Positions 24,777 through 32,692 of a stretch of 37,205 nt of DNA are shown piece by piece; the first letter of the stretch is position 1; each line of letters opens with the position of its first letter. The notes beneath the pieces were generated by a model. It was not told the DNA's origin. It searched no databases and saw only the letters and a program-made list of their open reading frames with translations. Made by a program: the position numbers and the translations under genes. Source of the stretch: Deltaproteobacteria bacterium (GTDB taxonomy: Bacteria > Myxococcota_A > Polyangia > Polyangiales > Ga0077539); the NCBI GenBank assembly GCA_016218725.1, contig JACRDB010000096.1, forward strand, positions 1-37,205, in the 5' to 3' direction.

Positions 24777-26216
24777 TCACACGATACGGAAATAATCCGT
24801 CAGCGTGCAGCGCCGCTCGCGGGTGAAGGTCCGGCAGGTGGTGAGCCCCTCCCCCGTGGGCGACGCGATGGTCCACGAGGTCCACCCCTCGCCGCCCACG
24901 CCGATGCCCGCGTAGTTGGGCCCGTTCTTCACGAAGATGGACGTGTTGATCTGCCGCGCCATGCTCGACAGGTTCTCGATGTTGGTGCTCCACATGGTGG
25001 CCGTGTGCCCGAAGCCGTGCTCCACGCGCTTGGCGCACGCGATGGCCTCGTCCACGTCCTTCACCCGCACCAGGCCCACCAGCGGCATCAGCAGCTCGTG
25101 CTGCACGAAGGGGTGCTGCTCGTCCACCTCGGCCCAGAGGAGCCGCAGGTCGTCCCCGGCGCTCTTCCCGATGGCCCGCAGGAGCACGTTGGCGCTCTTG
25201 CCCACGAAGTCCCGGTTCACGTGGTTGTCCGCGGTGATCAGCACCCGCTCCAGGGCCCGCACCTCGCCCGCGGACAGCTCGTGCGTGGCGCACTCCTTCA
25301 GGTGCTTCTTGAGCTTGTCGGCCACCTGGGCCACCACCACGATCTCCTTCTCGTCCGTGCAGATCACGTTGTTGTCAAAGCTCGCCCCCGCCACGATGCC
25401 CCGCGCCGCGGCCTCCAGGTGCGCCGTCTCGTCCACCACCGCCGGGGGGTTGCCCGGCCCCGCGGAGATGGCCCGCTTGCCCGAGCGCATGGCCTCCTGC
25501 ACCACGGCCCCGCCGCCGGTGACCACCACCAGGCGAATGCCCTTGTGGCGCATGAGGTTCTGCGCGCTCTCGATGGTGGGAGAGGCCACGCAGCACAGGA
25601 GGTTCTCCGGCCCCCCGGCCGCCACCGCCGCGTCCGCCAGGAGCGAGATGTACCAGGCGCTGGTCTCCTTGGCGAGCGGGTGCACGTTGAACACCACGGC
25701 GTTGCCGCCGGCCACCATCCCGATCCCGTTGTTGATGATGGTCTCCGTGGGGTTGGTGCACGGCGTAATGCTCGCGATCACCCCGAAGGGCGCCCGCTCC
25801 ATCACCATCAGCCCGTGGTCCCCGCTGGCCGCGACGGGCTCCAGGAACTCCGGCCCCGGCGTCCGGGTGATGGCCACCCGGTTCTTGATCCGCTTGTCCT
25901 CCACCCGCCCGAGGCGCGTCTCCGCCACCGCACGCTGGCACATCTCCTCCAGCACCCCCAGGGCCGCGTCCCGCATGGACTTCACCACCGCCCGGCGCGT
26001 CTCCAGGGGCATCTTCTCGTACTGCTCGAAGGCCCGGCGCCCCGCCGCCACCGCCGTCTCTACGTCGTCAAATACCCCGCGACGGTGCACATGCACGGCC
26101 GGTGCGGTGCTGTGGTGCGCTGTAGGGGAAGGTGCGTGACCCCCGGCGGACTGCTTCTTCAGCCGGTCCACCACGAGCGAGACGATCTGATCGATCCTGG
26201 GGTCCTCGGGCTTCAT
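24777..26216 (-). CDS. Microcompartment CoA-acylating aldehyde dehydrogenase (EutE/PduP-like)
   Basis: The enzyme oxidises an aldehyde to acyl-CoA with NAD+ inside a bacterial microcompartment. The 479-residue product has the family core: GVFDDVETAVAAGRRAFEQY, PFGVIASITPCTNPTETIINN, PTIESAQNLMRHKGIRLVVVTGG, SAGPGNPPAVVDETA and FDNNVICTDEKE with catalytic Cys286. The first 22 residues, MKPEDPRIDQIVSLVVDRLK plus KQ, form an amphipathic helix like known encapsulation peptides. They are joined by a His/Pro/Ala-rich linker (23-47), which matches N-terminal shell-targeting tags. Start 26216 is chosen because this tag begins there; an in-frame ATG at 26267 adds an implausible Pro/Arg-rich extension. 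It is the last gene of the shell operon, 73 bp after the BMC-P gene. Confidence 0.95.
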   Translation of the reverse strand: MKPEDPRIDQIVSLVVDRLKKQSAGGHAPSPTAHHSTAPAVHVHRRGVFDDVETAVAAGRRAFEQYEKMPLETRRAVVKSMRDAALGVLEEMCQRAVAETRLGRVEDKRIKNRVAITRTPGPEFLEPVAASGDHGLMVMERAPFGVIASITPCTNPTETIINNGIGMVAGGNAVVFNVHPLAKETSAWYISLLADAAVAAGGPENLLCCVASPTIESAQNLMRHKGIRLVVVTGGGAVVQEAMRSGKRAISAGPGNPPAVVDETAHLEAAARGIVAGASFDNNVICTDEKEIVVVAQVADKLKKHLKECATHELSAGEVRALERVLITADNHVNRDFVGKSANVLLRAIGKSAGDDLRLLWAEVDEQHPFVQHELLMPLVGLVRVKDVDEAIACAKRVEHGFGHTATMWSTNIENLSSMARQINTSIFVKNGPNYAGIGVGGEGWTSWTIASPTGEGLTTCRTFTRERRCTLTDYFRIV

Positions 26217-26289
26217 CGCCCGCGGAGGGTACACACAGCGCGAAGGCCCCCGCAAGGGCGCGCACACGCCCTACGCGCCTGGGCCCCGT

Positions 26290-26598
26290 TCAGGGCGGGA
26301 CCGTGACCGGGACCTTCTCGAAGGTGGTCTCGCCATCGACCTCCAGGAGGTCCACGATGGCCATGATCACGGAGTCCACGGGGCGCTCTTTGGTGGCCTC
26401 GGTCTGCCGGGCGGAGCTCCCCGCGGCCAGGAGCACCACCTCGCCCAGGCCAGCGCCCACGGCGTCCGCCGCGATGAGGGCCGCGCCGGAGGGGTTGCCC
26501 TTCACGTCGCAGGGGCGCACCACCAGGAGCTTGAGCCCCTCCAGCGTGGGCTCCTTGCGGGTGGCCACGAGGGTGCCGGTGACCTTGGCGAGCAGCAC
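26290..26598 (-). CDS. BMC-P shell vertex protein (EutN/CcmL family)
   Basis: A 102-residue pentameric vertex protein that caps corners of the icosahedral shell. MLLAKVTGTLVATRKEPTLEG then LKLLVVRPCDVKGNP is the standard N-terminal strand pattern. Also diagnostic are AADAVGAGLGEVVLLAAGSSAR and PVDSVIMAIVDLLEVDG. It starts 10 bp after the BMC-H stop, so the two are almost certainly co-translated. Only one BMC-P is present in the window, enough in principle to close a shell. Confidence 0.97.
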   Translation of the reverse strand: MLLAKVTGTLVATRKEPTLEGLKLLVVRPCDVKGNPSGAALIAADAVGAGLGEVVLLAAGSSARQTEATKERPVDSVIMAIVDLLEVDGETTFEKVPVTVPP

Positions 26599-26608
26599 GG
26601 CGGGTGCT

Positions 26609-26911
<303 letters not shown>

Positions 26912-26945
26912 GACGTGTCACCACTCCCTCGCCGGCCGCTGGATG

Positions 26946-27587
26946 TCAGCGGTCGAGCTTCGTCTCCTGCTTGCGTCCGGCCACGGCGCCGAGCGCCGCC
27001 CGCGCCGCCGCCGCCGCCGCGTCGATTTCCGCCTCGGGCCCCGAGAGGTAGAGCCTCCCGAAGGCCCCGTAGGGCTGCACATGCACCAGGGACACCCGGG
27101 CGGCCTTCTCGGCCTCGTTGGCCGCCAGGACGATGTACCCCGCAGGGTCCGTCTCGAGGATCCACAGGGACTCCCCCGGCAGGATCATCATGCCCTGGGA
27201 GTTCTTGTTGATGATCTGCGACTGGTACGGCTCGATGCCCCGGATCACCTGGTTGGTGGGCATGTTGGGCGCCAGGCGGTCGGCTTCCTTCAGGTCCAGG
27301 GCCTTCAAGATGGCGCTGCCGGCGTCCATCACCTGGCCCTTGTCATCATGGTGGACCTCGAGGAGCCCGTAGGCCCTCTCCACCACCTGCACCGCGGGCT
27401 GGACCTTGCTGGCCTTGAGCGCCAGGTCCGTGACCCGGTTGATGGCCATCCCCGGCGCGATCTCGATCCAGAGCGACGCCATCCCCGGGACGGGCAGGAA
27501 GCCCCGGGCGGTCTTTCCGATGAAAGACGCGAGCTGGGGCTGGAGGCTGTCCAGGAAGATGTACGTCCGCAGGTTGACGGCGGCCAT
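26946..27587 (-). CDS. BMC-T tandem-domain shell protein (trimer)
   Basis: This 213-residue protein has two tandem BMC domains (about 1-105 and 106-205) and forms pseudohexameric trimers with larger, often gated pores. The sequence begins MAAVNLRTYIFLDSLQPQLA and includes GFLPVPGMASLWIEIAPGMAINRVTD, VVERAYGLLEVHHDD, YQSQIINKNSQGMMILPG, and VLAANEAEKAARVSLVHV, then GAFGRLYLSGPEAEI. From memory this matches the BMC-T type found in actinobacterial RMM loci more than the Pdu/Eut BMC-T proteins, so the subtype label is tentative. Start 27587 is preferred because shell proteins of this type begin close to the E/N-L-R-x-F/Y strand; an upstream ATG at 27620 would add 11 unconserved-looking residues. 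Confidence 0.93.
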   Translation of the reverse strand: MAAVNLRTYIFLDSLQPQLASFIGKTARGFLPVPGMASLWIEIAPGMAINRVTDLALKASKVQPAVQVVERAYGLLEVHHDDKGQVMDAGSAILKALDLKEADRLAPNMPTNQVIRGIEPYQSQIINKNSQGMMILPGESLWILETDPAGYIVLAANEAEKAARVSLVHVQPYGAFGRLYLSGPEAEIDAAAAAARAALGAVAGRKQETKLDR

Positions 27588-27660
27588 GGCGAGCCTCGGT
27601 ACCACGGTCCCGGCCCCCACCGCAAGGGAGACCGACCAGGGGGCACCCTGTATGGTGTTT

Positions 27661-28005
27661 TCAGTCCCCGCGCGGGGACGGGCCCACGGTGATCCGCGAG
27701 ACCCCGCCCGGGTCGTGGCGCACCTTCACCGAGACCCCGAGGGCCTGGGCGTGGCGGGCGACGGCCTGGGCGACCTCCTGGGTGCTGGCCTGGGCGCCGA
27801 GCCTGGCTTCAAAGCACGAATGGACCTCGCCGCAGACCCTCCGGACCCGGTAGAAGCGCTCGTCGGCCTCCACCAGGTAGACCGCCGAGGTGGTTCCCCC
27901 GTCGGTAAAACGGGACTGGAGCCACCCGGCGGCCTCCCGACCCAGCGAAAATCCAGCGCCCACCCCGTTCTTCAACGCCAGGCCCGCGGCCGCTTCCGTC
28001 GCCAT
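27661..28005 (-). CDS. Unknown 114-residue protein at the head of the microcompartment operon
   Basis: The product begins MATEAAAGLALKNGVGAGFS and includes GWLQSRFTDGG, a strand pair TSAVYLVEADERFYRVRRVCGEVHSCFEARLG (about 39-70) and a helix ASTQEVAQAVARHAQALG. It has no signal or membrane segment and two cysteines. I do not recognise it. It is on the same strand as BMC-T with a 73-bp gap and is probably the first gene of the shell transcript. Candidate roles are a cargo, an assembly factor or a regulator, with no direct sequence support for any. The coding call rests on codon bias and protein-like composition. Confidence 0.6.
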   Translation of the reverse strand: MATEAAAGLALKNGVGAGFSLGREAAGWLQSRFTDGGTTSAVYLVEADERFYRVRRVCGEVHSCFEARLGAQASTQEVAQAVARHAQALGVSVKVRHDPGGVSRITVGPSPRGD

Positions 28006-28095
28006 GGGGCGAGTGTGACCCCGATGTCATGGGTCCACAAGGCCCCAGCCACGGAGAAAGCGCACGAAACCTCGCGGAAGGGTCGGGGCGTAACC

Positions 28096-28860
28096 CTAGA
28101 AGGTCCCGGTGAGCACCGGGATGCGAACCTCGGTCATGGGGCTTTGCCCATACTGCCGCGTCTCCGCCGTGGAATAGACGTTCCCCACGCTGATGGAGGG
28201 CACCCCAAGCTGGAAGCCCCCGTTGCCCAGGTGCAGGAGCCCCGGGGCGATGGGCGCCCGGGTCGCGAGGGCCCTGGGCGCGCGCCGTGGCAGCGCGCTG
28301 GTCCCCCCGGCCGGAGCCGTGGTTGCGGGAGCCGGGGTGGCCCCGCCCTCGCCGCCGCCCGCGGCGGGAGCGCTTGAGCCTCCGCCCGAGGGAGCGCCCT
28401 CGGCGGGGGCTCCACCCGTGGGGGTGGTCTCCTCGATGGGGCCGGTGGGGGCGTTGTCCTCGCTCTCGGCCTCCTCCGAGGGGTGGTACGAGGTGGCGTT
28501 GACGTACACGATGGTGGTGGGGATCACGAGGCCGAGGCCGGCCACCAGGGTGGCCACGGCCACCCCCGTGAGGGTCCCATCGGGGGTCGCGCCGGTGCCC
28601 CTGGCGGCGGATTCGAGGACGTAGCCGCCGACCCCCCCACCGATGGCGCCCAGGAGGGGAAAGACCGCGTAGGTCCAGCGGGCGCGCACACCGGCGGCCC
28701 CCTGGATGAGCGCCACGGTCTCGGCCCCGAGGAGGGCGCAGCCCGCGATCCCCTTGCCGTCCGGCGAGACGGAGATCCGGGTCTGGGCCTTCGCCTCCCG
28801 GGGCGAGGCGAGGAGCACGGTGCCCGAGACGAGGGTGGCGACGATGACAGACTTGAACAT
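28096..28860 (-). CDS. Exported or membrane protein with low-complexity linker, unknown
   Basis: A 254-residue protein starting MFKSVIVATLVSGTVLLASPREAKAQ, a standard Sec signal with AKA cleavage. Two hydrophobic Gly-rich stretches follow (YAVFPLLGAIGGGVGGYVLE and LTGVAVATLVAGLGLVIPTTIVYV), then a long Pro/Gly/Ala/Ser linker (about 125-190) and a short C-terminal strand region (GGFQLGVPSISVGNVYST; EVRIPVLTGTF). This resembles small periplasmic or inner-membrane proteins of myxobacteria with unknown function. GGAGG lies about 11 bases upstream of the chosen start. It sits 90 bp upstream of the microcompartment operon head in the same direction; co-transcription is possible but nothing links it functionally. 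Confidence 0.68.
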   Translation of the reverse strand: MFKSVIVATLVSGTVLLASPREAKAQTRISVSPDGKGIAGCALLGAETVALIQGAAGVRARWTYAVFPLLGAIGGGVGGYVLESAARGTGATPDGTLTGVAVATLVAGLGLVIPTTIVYVNATSYHPSEEAESEDNAPTGPIEETTPTGGAPAEGAPSGGGSSAPAAGGGEGGATPAPATTAPAGGTSALPRRAPRALATRAPIAPGLLHLGNGGFQLGVPSISVGNVYSTAETRQYGQSPMTEVRIPVLTGTF

Positions 28861-28932
28861 GGGGAGCTCTGCCTCCTGCTGGTCCTGGATGAAACCCATT
28901 GGTTTCACGGACCCCGAAAAGCGTTCGGGACG

Positions 28933-29229
28933 CTACAACGCCCCCCCGGGCCGAGGCAAGGGCGAGCCATCGATGGGGGTCGCCAGGAGCGTCACCGCCC
29001 GGTGGTTTACGTCCCAGAGGCCGTAGCCCGGCGCTCCAGAGCCCCAGCACCGGCTCGAAGACGTCAGGGAGCTCCCGGAGGGGCACCCCCTGCCATGCCT
29101 CGGGCACCAGCAACCTCCCGGTCGCCCAGGCGCACCGTGGCGCCGTAGAAGAACCGTCGGGTACCGTCCGAAGCCCAGCCATCGGGGATCAGCCCCCGGG
29201 CGGCTAAGGGTCTCCCAGAGCTCCGCCAC
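28933..29229 (-). pseudogene. Frameshifted small gene, unknown family
   Basis: Frame 29229-28933 is open (98 codons from a GTG), but the protein-like sequence jumps between three frames. VAELWETL is in this frame, then LAARGLIPDGWASDGTRRF with FYGATVRLGD in the second, then GRLLVPEAWQGVPLRELPDV with FEPVLGLWSAG in the third, then GYGLWDVNHRAVTLLATPID to the stop back in the first. Each switch equals skipping one base; the first falls in the CCC at about 29206-29209. The three shifts sum to a codon, so the frame closes normally. The single-frame reading through the middle is Cys/Gly/Arg/Ser-rich and unconvincing. It is either a decayed gene or a patch of sequencing errors. No family recognised. 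Confidence 0.55.
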
Positions 29230-29235
29230 ACTGGC

Positions 29236-29457
29236 CTAGGGCTCCCGCAATCGGCCCGTGAAGCGAAACACGGGCCTCCCATCGGGGCCCCTGCCTCGCC
29301 ACTCCAGGCCGTTGTGCTCGGACCAGCGCCACGAACCCGAAGCCAGCATCTCCTCCAGGTCCTCCCGGCAGACCCCGTTCACTGCCTCCATCGCATTGGA
29401 AAGATGTGCGCGGACTAGTGCAAGGAACGAAATATTGTCGAAGATCGTCTCGGTCAT
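29236..29457 (-). CDS. Small hypothetical protein
   Basis: A 73-residue protein, MTETIFDNISFLALVRAHLS then NAMEAVNGVCREDLEEMLAS, ending RPVFRFTGRLREP. It looks protein-like (helical first half, strand pair SWRWSEHNGLEWRGRG in the second). No Shine-Dalgarno precedes the ATG. The stop lies 6 bp upstream of the GTG of the frameshifted gene, so the two once formed an operon. The region overlaps no other convincing gene, and the kinase on the other strand starts 150 bp away. Paired small cytosolic genes of this kind can be immunity or toxin-antitoxin genes; nothing here proves it. Confidence 0.45.
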   Translation of the reverse strand: MTETIFDNISFLALVRAHLSNAMEAVNGVCREDLEEMLASGSWRWSEHNGLEWRGRGPDGRPVFRFTGRLREP

Positions 29458-29608
29458 GAGGAGATTTCATCACCGCGTGGCGTTGACAAGCGAGGTCCTG
29501 GAATCGCAGCATCGCCGCATGGCCGAGGACGAGTCAAAGCGGTCCGGGATCCCCCCGACCCGCCAGGGAGACTCGGAGCCCTCGGGACCAGTCTGGAGAG
29601 AGGCTTCA

Positions 29609-32005
29609 ATGCCCTTTCAACCTCCCACCACGGTCGCGGGGAGGTATCACCTCGGGAGGCGCCTCGGGCGAGGCGGCCACGGCGAGGTATGGGAGGCAAG
29701 GGACGCGCTCACGGGCCGCTCGGTGGCGGTGAAGCTCCTGGTGATGGGGGCTCGAAACCTCACTGCGGTGACCCGGAGGGAGATCGCCGCGCTGCGCTCG
29801 GTGCAGGTCCCCGGGGTGGTGAGGCTCCTCGATGAGGGCGTGCAGGACGGCCGGCAGTTCCTGGTGTTGGACCTCGTCACGGGGACACCGTTCCCTGGGA
29901 TGGCAATCCCGGCGCCCTGGGAGGCGCTTCGGGAGCCCAGCCTGGCGCTGTTGGAGATCCTCGGGAGGGTCCACGCCGTGGGGGTCGTGCATCGGGATTT
30001 GAAGCCTGGCAACGTCCTGGTGACGTCCGAGGGGCGACCGGTGGTGCTGGACTTTGGCGTGTCCTGGGGCACGCTGGACGCGGTGGCCACGCCCCTCGGG
30101 GAGGTGGTGGGGACGCCTGCGTATGTGTCCCCCGAGCAGGTGCAGGGAGAGCGCGCCACGGCCGCGTCGGACCTCTTCACGCTGGGGGTGATGCTCTTCG
30201 AGGCGCTCTCGGGGCGGCTGCCCTACACGGGGGTCCTGCCCCTGGCGGCGATGCTGTCTCGTTGCCACGTGGACGCTCCTCCGCTTCGGTCGGTCTGCCC
30301 GGACGCTCCCGAGGCCGTAGCGGCCACGGTGGACGCACTCCTCAAGCGCGCGCCGGGGGACCGCCCGGGGAGCGCCCGGGAGGTGCTTGAGCGCCTCGCG
30401 GGGCGCGCTTCGATGCGCGCCGGGGCATTGGACCTGGAGGGCCCCGCGCTGGACCGCGCCGCGCTGGAGAGCCTGATCCATGGCCCTTCACGGATCTTCC
30501 ATGTCCCCGAGGACGCCGCGGCGCTGCTGTGGGAGCGCACCGGCGGGGACCGTCGGAGGGTGCGCGCGGAGCTCGACGGGTGGGTGCGCACGGGCCTCGC
30601 GCGTCGCGACGGCGAGGGCGTTGCGATGGACCGGGCGGCGCTCGATGTGTTGCTGGAAGAGCAGGCTCTGCCATCGTTTCCGGCGGCTACGGCCTCGCTG
30701 CGGGCGAGCGCCCACCGGGTGGCCGCGGAGGCCCTGGCCCCGGGCACCGAGGGCCGCCTGCGGCACCTGGTGAGGGCCCTGGCGGGGGCGGATCACGGCG
30801 CCGAGGCCCTGCTGGTGGAGGCCGCGGCGACGGCGCGGAGTCGCATGGCCCAGGGGCGCAGCGGGGCGGCGCTGGCGGCGCTCTCGGAGGGTTGGATGGC
30901 CGCCGTGAGGCTCCGGGAGGAGTGTCCGGAGGCGCCCGTGCGCGCGCTCTTCGCGACCTGGGCCGAGTGCGCCCTGTTGGATGGCGTCCCTGCCTCCGTG
31001 GACCGGGTGCTCTACGAGCTTGCCAGAGCGCCCTCGGGGTATGCCCTGAGCGACCTTGAGGGGCTCCTGCGGGCGTCGCTGGCGTCCCGCACGGGCGGCG
31101 AGCAGGGCCTCGCCCTGGCGAGCGCGCTGCGCTTCGAGGAGCTGGGGCTGGAGCTCTGCCGCCATGCGGTGCGGCTCCAGGCGGCGCGGCGGTGCCCGAG
31201 GGAGGTCGAGGAGCGGGCCCTGGGGGAGTTGGAGGCGTGGGCGGCCACGCGCCCGGACGATGCGGCGGTGGGGGCCTTCGTGGCGGGCTGGCGGGGGCGC
31301 TACTCCTACCGCCTGCATGCGTTCGAGGACGCGGCGCGATGGCAGGAGCTCGCGGCGGAGCGCGAACCGGCGATGCTCCGGCGCTTCGGGTGGCTCGCGG
31401 GGGCGGCCTCGGCGTGGCTCAACGCGTGCGAGCCTGCTGCGGCTCAGGCGCTTGCGTCGAGGCTGCTGCGGCTCGCGTCCAAGGCGCGGCACCTCTACGC
31501 CGAGGCGTGGGCGGAGTATCTGGAGAGGGCTTCGAGCTACCAGTCATGCGCGGCGCTTGTAGTGGACGAGGCGCTGCTCTCGGCGTTTGCGCTGGTGCCT
31601 GTCGACGACCTCCGGGCGCTCCTTGTCATCAATGAAGCGATGGTCGCCTTCCGCCGAGGGGAGCATGCGCGGGCGCGGGACCTCGCGTCGAGCGCCGCGG
31701 ACCATTGGCACACCTCGGACTGGCAGGGGGGCTACGCGCCGTGCCGGGCGCTCGCGCTCCACCTTGGGGCCCCTAGCGAGCCAGGGGAGGTGGAGGGCCT
31801 CGCCGAGCGGGCTTTGGGCCTTGAGAACCAGCGGCTGGCGGTGCAGGTCCTCGCGCTACTGGCCGGGGGCGTGCACACGGTGCCGACTACCTGGCGCGCT
31901 GCCGCGGAGCGGTGTGCGGCGACGATCCCTCGCGACCGCTGGCAGCGCCGGATGAAGCTGCTCTCGGTGGACGAGGTGCTGGAGAGACTCTCCGGAGGGC
32001 GATGA
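29609..32005 (+). CDS. Eukaryotic-type Ser/Thr protein kinase with long helical C-terminal region
   Basis: The 798-residue cytosolic protein begins with a complete Hanks kinase domain (about 12-275): GRRLGRGGHGEVWEA (P-loop), VAVKLL (Lys42), helix C Glu58 in RREIAALRS, VVHRDLKPGNVLV (catalytic Asp130), LDFGVSWG (Asp148) and GTPAYVSPEQ. All catalytic residues are present. There is no transmembrane helix. Residues about 300-798 are Ala/Leu/Arg-rich helices with TPR-like spacing (for example EDAARWQELAAEREPAMLRR), giving a likely protein-interaction scaffold, as in many myxobacterial kinases. GGAGAGAGG 6-14 bases upstream supports ATG 29609; upstream in-frame ATGs at 29456 and 29519 lack such support. 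A TTGACA (29483-29488) may mark a promoter, but no good -10 follows. A small unknown gene follows 31 bp downstream. Confidence 0.93.
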   Translation: MPFQPPTTVAGRYHLGRRLGRGGHGEVWEARDALTGRSVAVKLLVMGARNLTAVTRREIAALRSVQVPGVVRLLDEGVQDGRQFLVLDLVTGTPFPGMAIPAPWEALREPSLALLEILGRVHAVGVVHRDLKPGNVLVTSEGRPVVLDFGVSWGTLDAVATPLGEVVGTPAYVSPEQVQGERATAASDLFTLGVMLFEALSGRLPYTGVLPLAAMLSRCHVDAPPLRSVCPDAPEAVAATVDALLKRAPGDRPGSAREVLERLAGRASMRAGALDLEGPALDRAALESLIHGPSRIFHVPEDAAALLWERTGGDRRRVRAELDGWVRTGLARRDGEGVAMDRAALDVLLEEQALPSFPAATASLRASAHRVAAEALAPGTEGRLRHLVRALAGADHGAEALLVEAAATARSRMAQGRSGAALAALSEGWMAAVRLREECPEAPVRALFATWAECALLDGVPASVDRVLYELARAPSGYALSDLEGLLRASLASRTGGEQGLALASALRFEELGLELCRHAVRLQAARRCPREVEERALGELEAWAATRPDDAAVGAFVAGWRGRYSYRLHAFEDAARWQELAAEREPAMLRRFGWLAGAASAWLNACEPAAAQALASRLLRLASKARHLYAEAWAEYLERASSYQSCAALVVDEALLSAFALVPVDDLRALLVINEAMVAFRRGEHARARDLASSAADHWHTSDWQGGYAPCRALALHLGAPSEPGEVEGLAERALGLENQRLAVQVLALLAGGVHTVPTTWRAAAERCAATIPRDRWQRRMKLLSVDEVLERLSGGR

Positions 32006-32036
32006 CCGCCGCTCCGTGACGCTGGAGGAGACGACA

Positions 32037-32324
32037 ATGTCTGATCTTAAAAACAGGGGGTTCGATCCTGGGTACTTCTACGGCTTCGGCCCCAACAACG
32101 AGCCCCTCGCCGTCTTGAAGGTGGAGGGCCTCGACGCCAACGGGAATGTGAGGAAGGAGACGTGGATCGAGAGGGCCCCCCCAGTGGCGCTTGATCACGG
32201 GCCAATTACGAGGGAGTTGCTGGACGCTCACGATGCCGAAGGCAATCCGTTGATTGGCTCTTGGATCACCAACCTGGGACCAAATACACTCACCACGGTG
32301 AGGATTTCCGTCAGGTCCTGCTGA
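32037..32324 (+). CDS. Small hypothetical protein downstream of the kinase
   Basis: The 95-residue protein reads MSDLKNRGFDPGYFYGFGPN, then EPLAVLKVEGLDANGNVRKE, then strand-like segments ending NTLTTVRISVRSC. A GGAGGAG about 8 bases upstream supports the ATG at 32037. It lies 31 bp after the kinase stop on the same strand, so it is probably co-transcribed and could be a partner or substrate of the kinase, which is inference from position only. GC content appears lower than that of its neighbours (for example TCTGATCTTAAAAAC at the start), which hints at recent acquisition. No family recognised, no signal peptide. Confidence 0.65.
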   Translation: MSDLKNRGFDPGYFYGFGPNNEPLAVLKVEGLDANGNVRKETWIERAPPVALDHGPITRELLDAHDAEGNPLIGSWITNLGPNTLTTVRISVRSC

Positions 32325-32329
32325 GCAGC

Positions 32330-32450
32330 GGCGACCTCACCCCCCGGCCCCCTCTCCCTGTAGAGAGAGGGGGTGAAAGAGTTGGAATTGCTGGCTTCCC
32401 CTCCCCCCTCTCCCGACAGGGAGAGGGGAGTTGGGGGGGGTGAGGTCGCC
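32330..32450. repeat. 121-bp palindromic dispersed-type repeat with inverted ends
   Basis: The ends GGCGACCTCACCCCCC (32330-32345) and its near reverse complement ending TGAGGTCGCC at 32450 are inverted. Inside are two hairpin arms, CCCCCTCTCCCTGTAGAGAG at 32350-32369 and CCCCTCTCCCGACAGGGAGA at 32405-32424, each self-complementary. The element sits just after the stop of the 95-aa gene. From memory, C-rich CCTCACCCCC-CCTCTCCC palindromes of this kind occur as multicopy intergenic elements in many GC-rich genomes (MITE or REP-like). The open frame through it is not a gene. Confidence 0.85.
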
Positions 32451-32462
32451 GTGCGCGGTCTT

Positions 32463-32630
32463 ATGTTGGTAGCCGTCGCGCCGCACCGCCTCAAGGACCT
32501 CGCGGACGTCCAGGAGCTGATCCGCAGCGCGCAGCTACCCGAGGCCCTGGCCCTGGAGCTCGACCCCGGGGTCCGGCCTCGCTTCCTGGAGCTCTGGCGC
32601 GCGGTGACCTCGGCGCAGGACCCGTTCTAA
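32463..32630 (+). pseudogene. Probable 3' gene remnant adjoining the repeat
   Basis: Downstream of the repeat an open frame encodes MLVAVAPHRLKDLADVQELI, RSAQLPEALALELDPGVRPR and FLELWRAVTSAQDPF to a stop at 32630. The HRLKDLADVQELIR-L-x-ELDP-VR-x-F pattern recalls the C-terminal end of nucleotidyltransferase-type (AbiEii-like) proteins, where a lysine-aspartate-leucine helix is followed by such a tail; this is a weak recollection. The rest of a normal-sized protein is missing and is replaced by the palindromic repeat, so I call it a fragment, although a 55-residue intact gene cannot be excluded. Confidence 0.45.
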
Positions 32631-32692
32631 CCGCCCCATGACATCACCGACTGCAGCCCGAAGAGCCCAGGAGCCGTCTTCCGCGAAGCGGC

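Noticed and set aside
27645..27660. CACC-CTGTAT-GGTG hairpin between the 114-aa gene and BMC-T
   Set aside because: Only four base pairs of stem; too short to call a terminator or operator.
29456..29608. N-terminal extension of the kinase from 29456 or 29519
   Set aside because: The ATG at 29609 has a better ribosome binding site and begins just before the kinase fold; the extension is unstructured-looking.
32261..32443. Short plus-strand frames through the palindromic repeat
   Set aside because: They encode only the C/G-rich repeat arms; no start signal or protein-like pattern.
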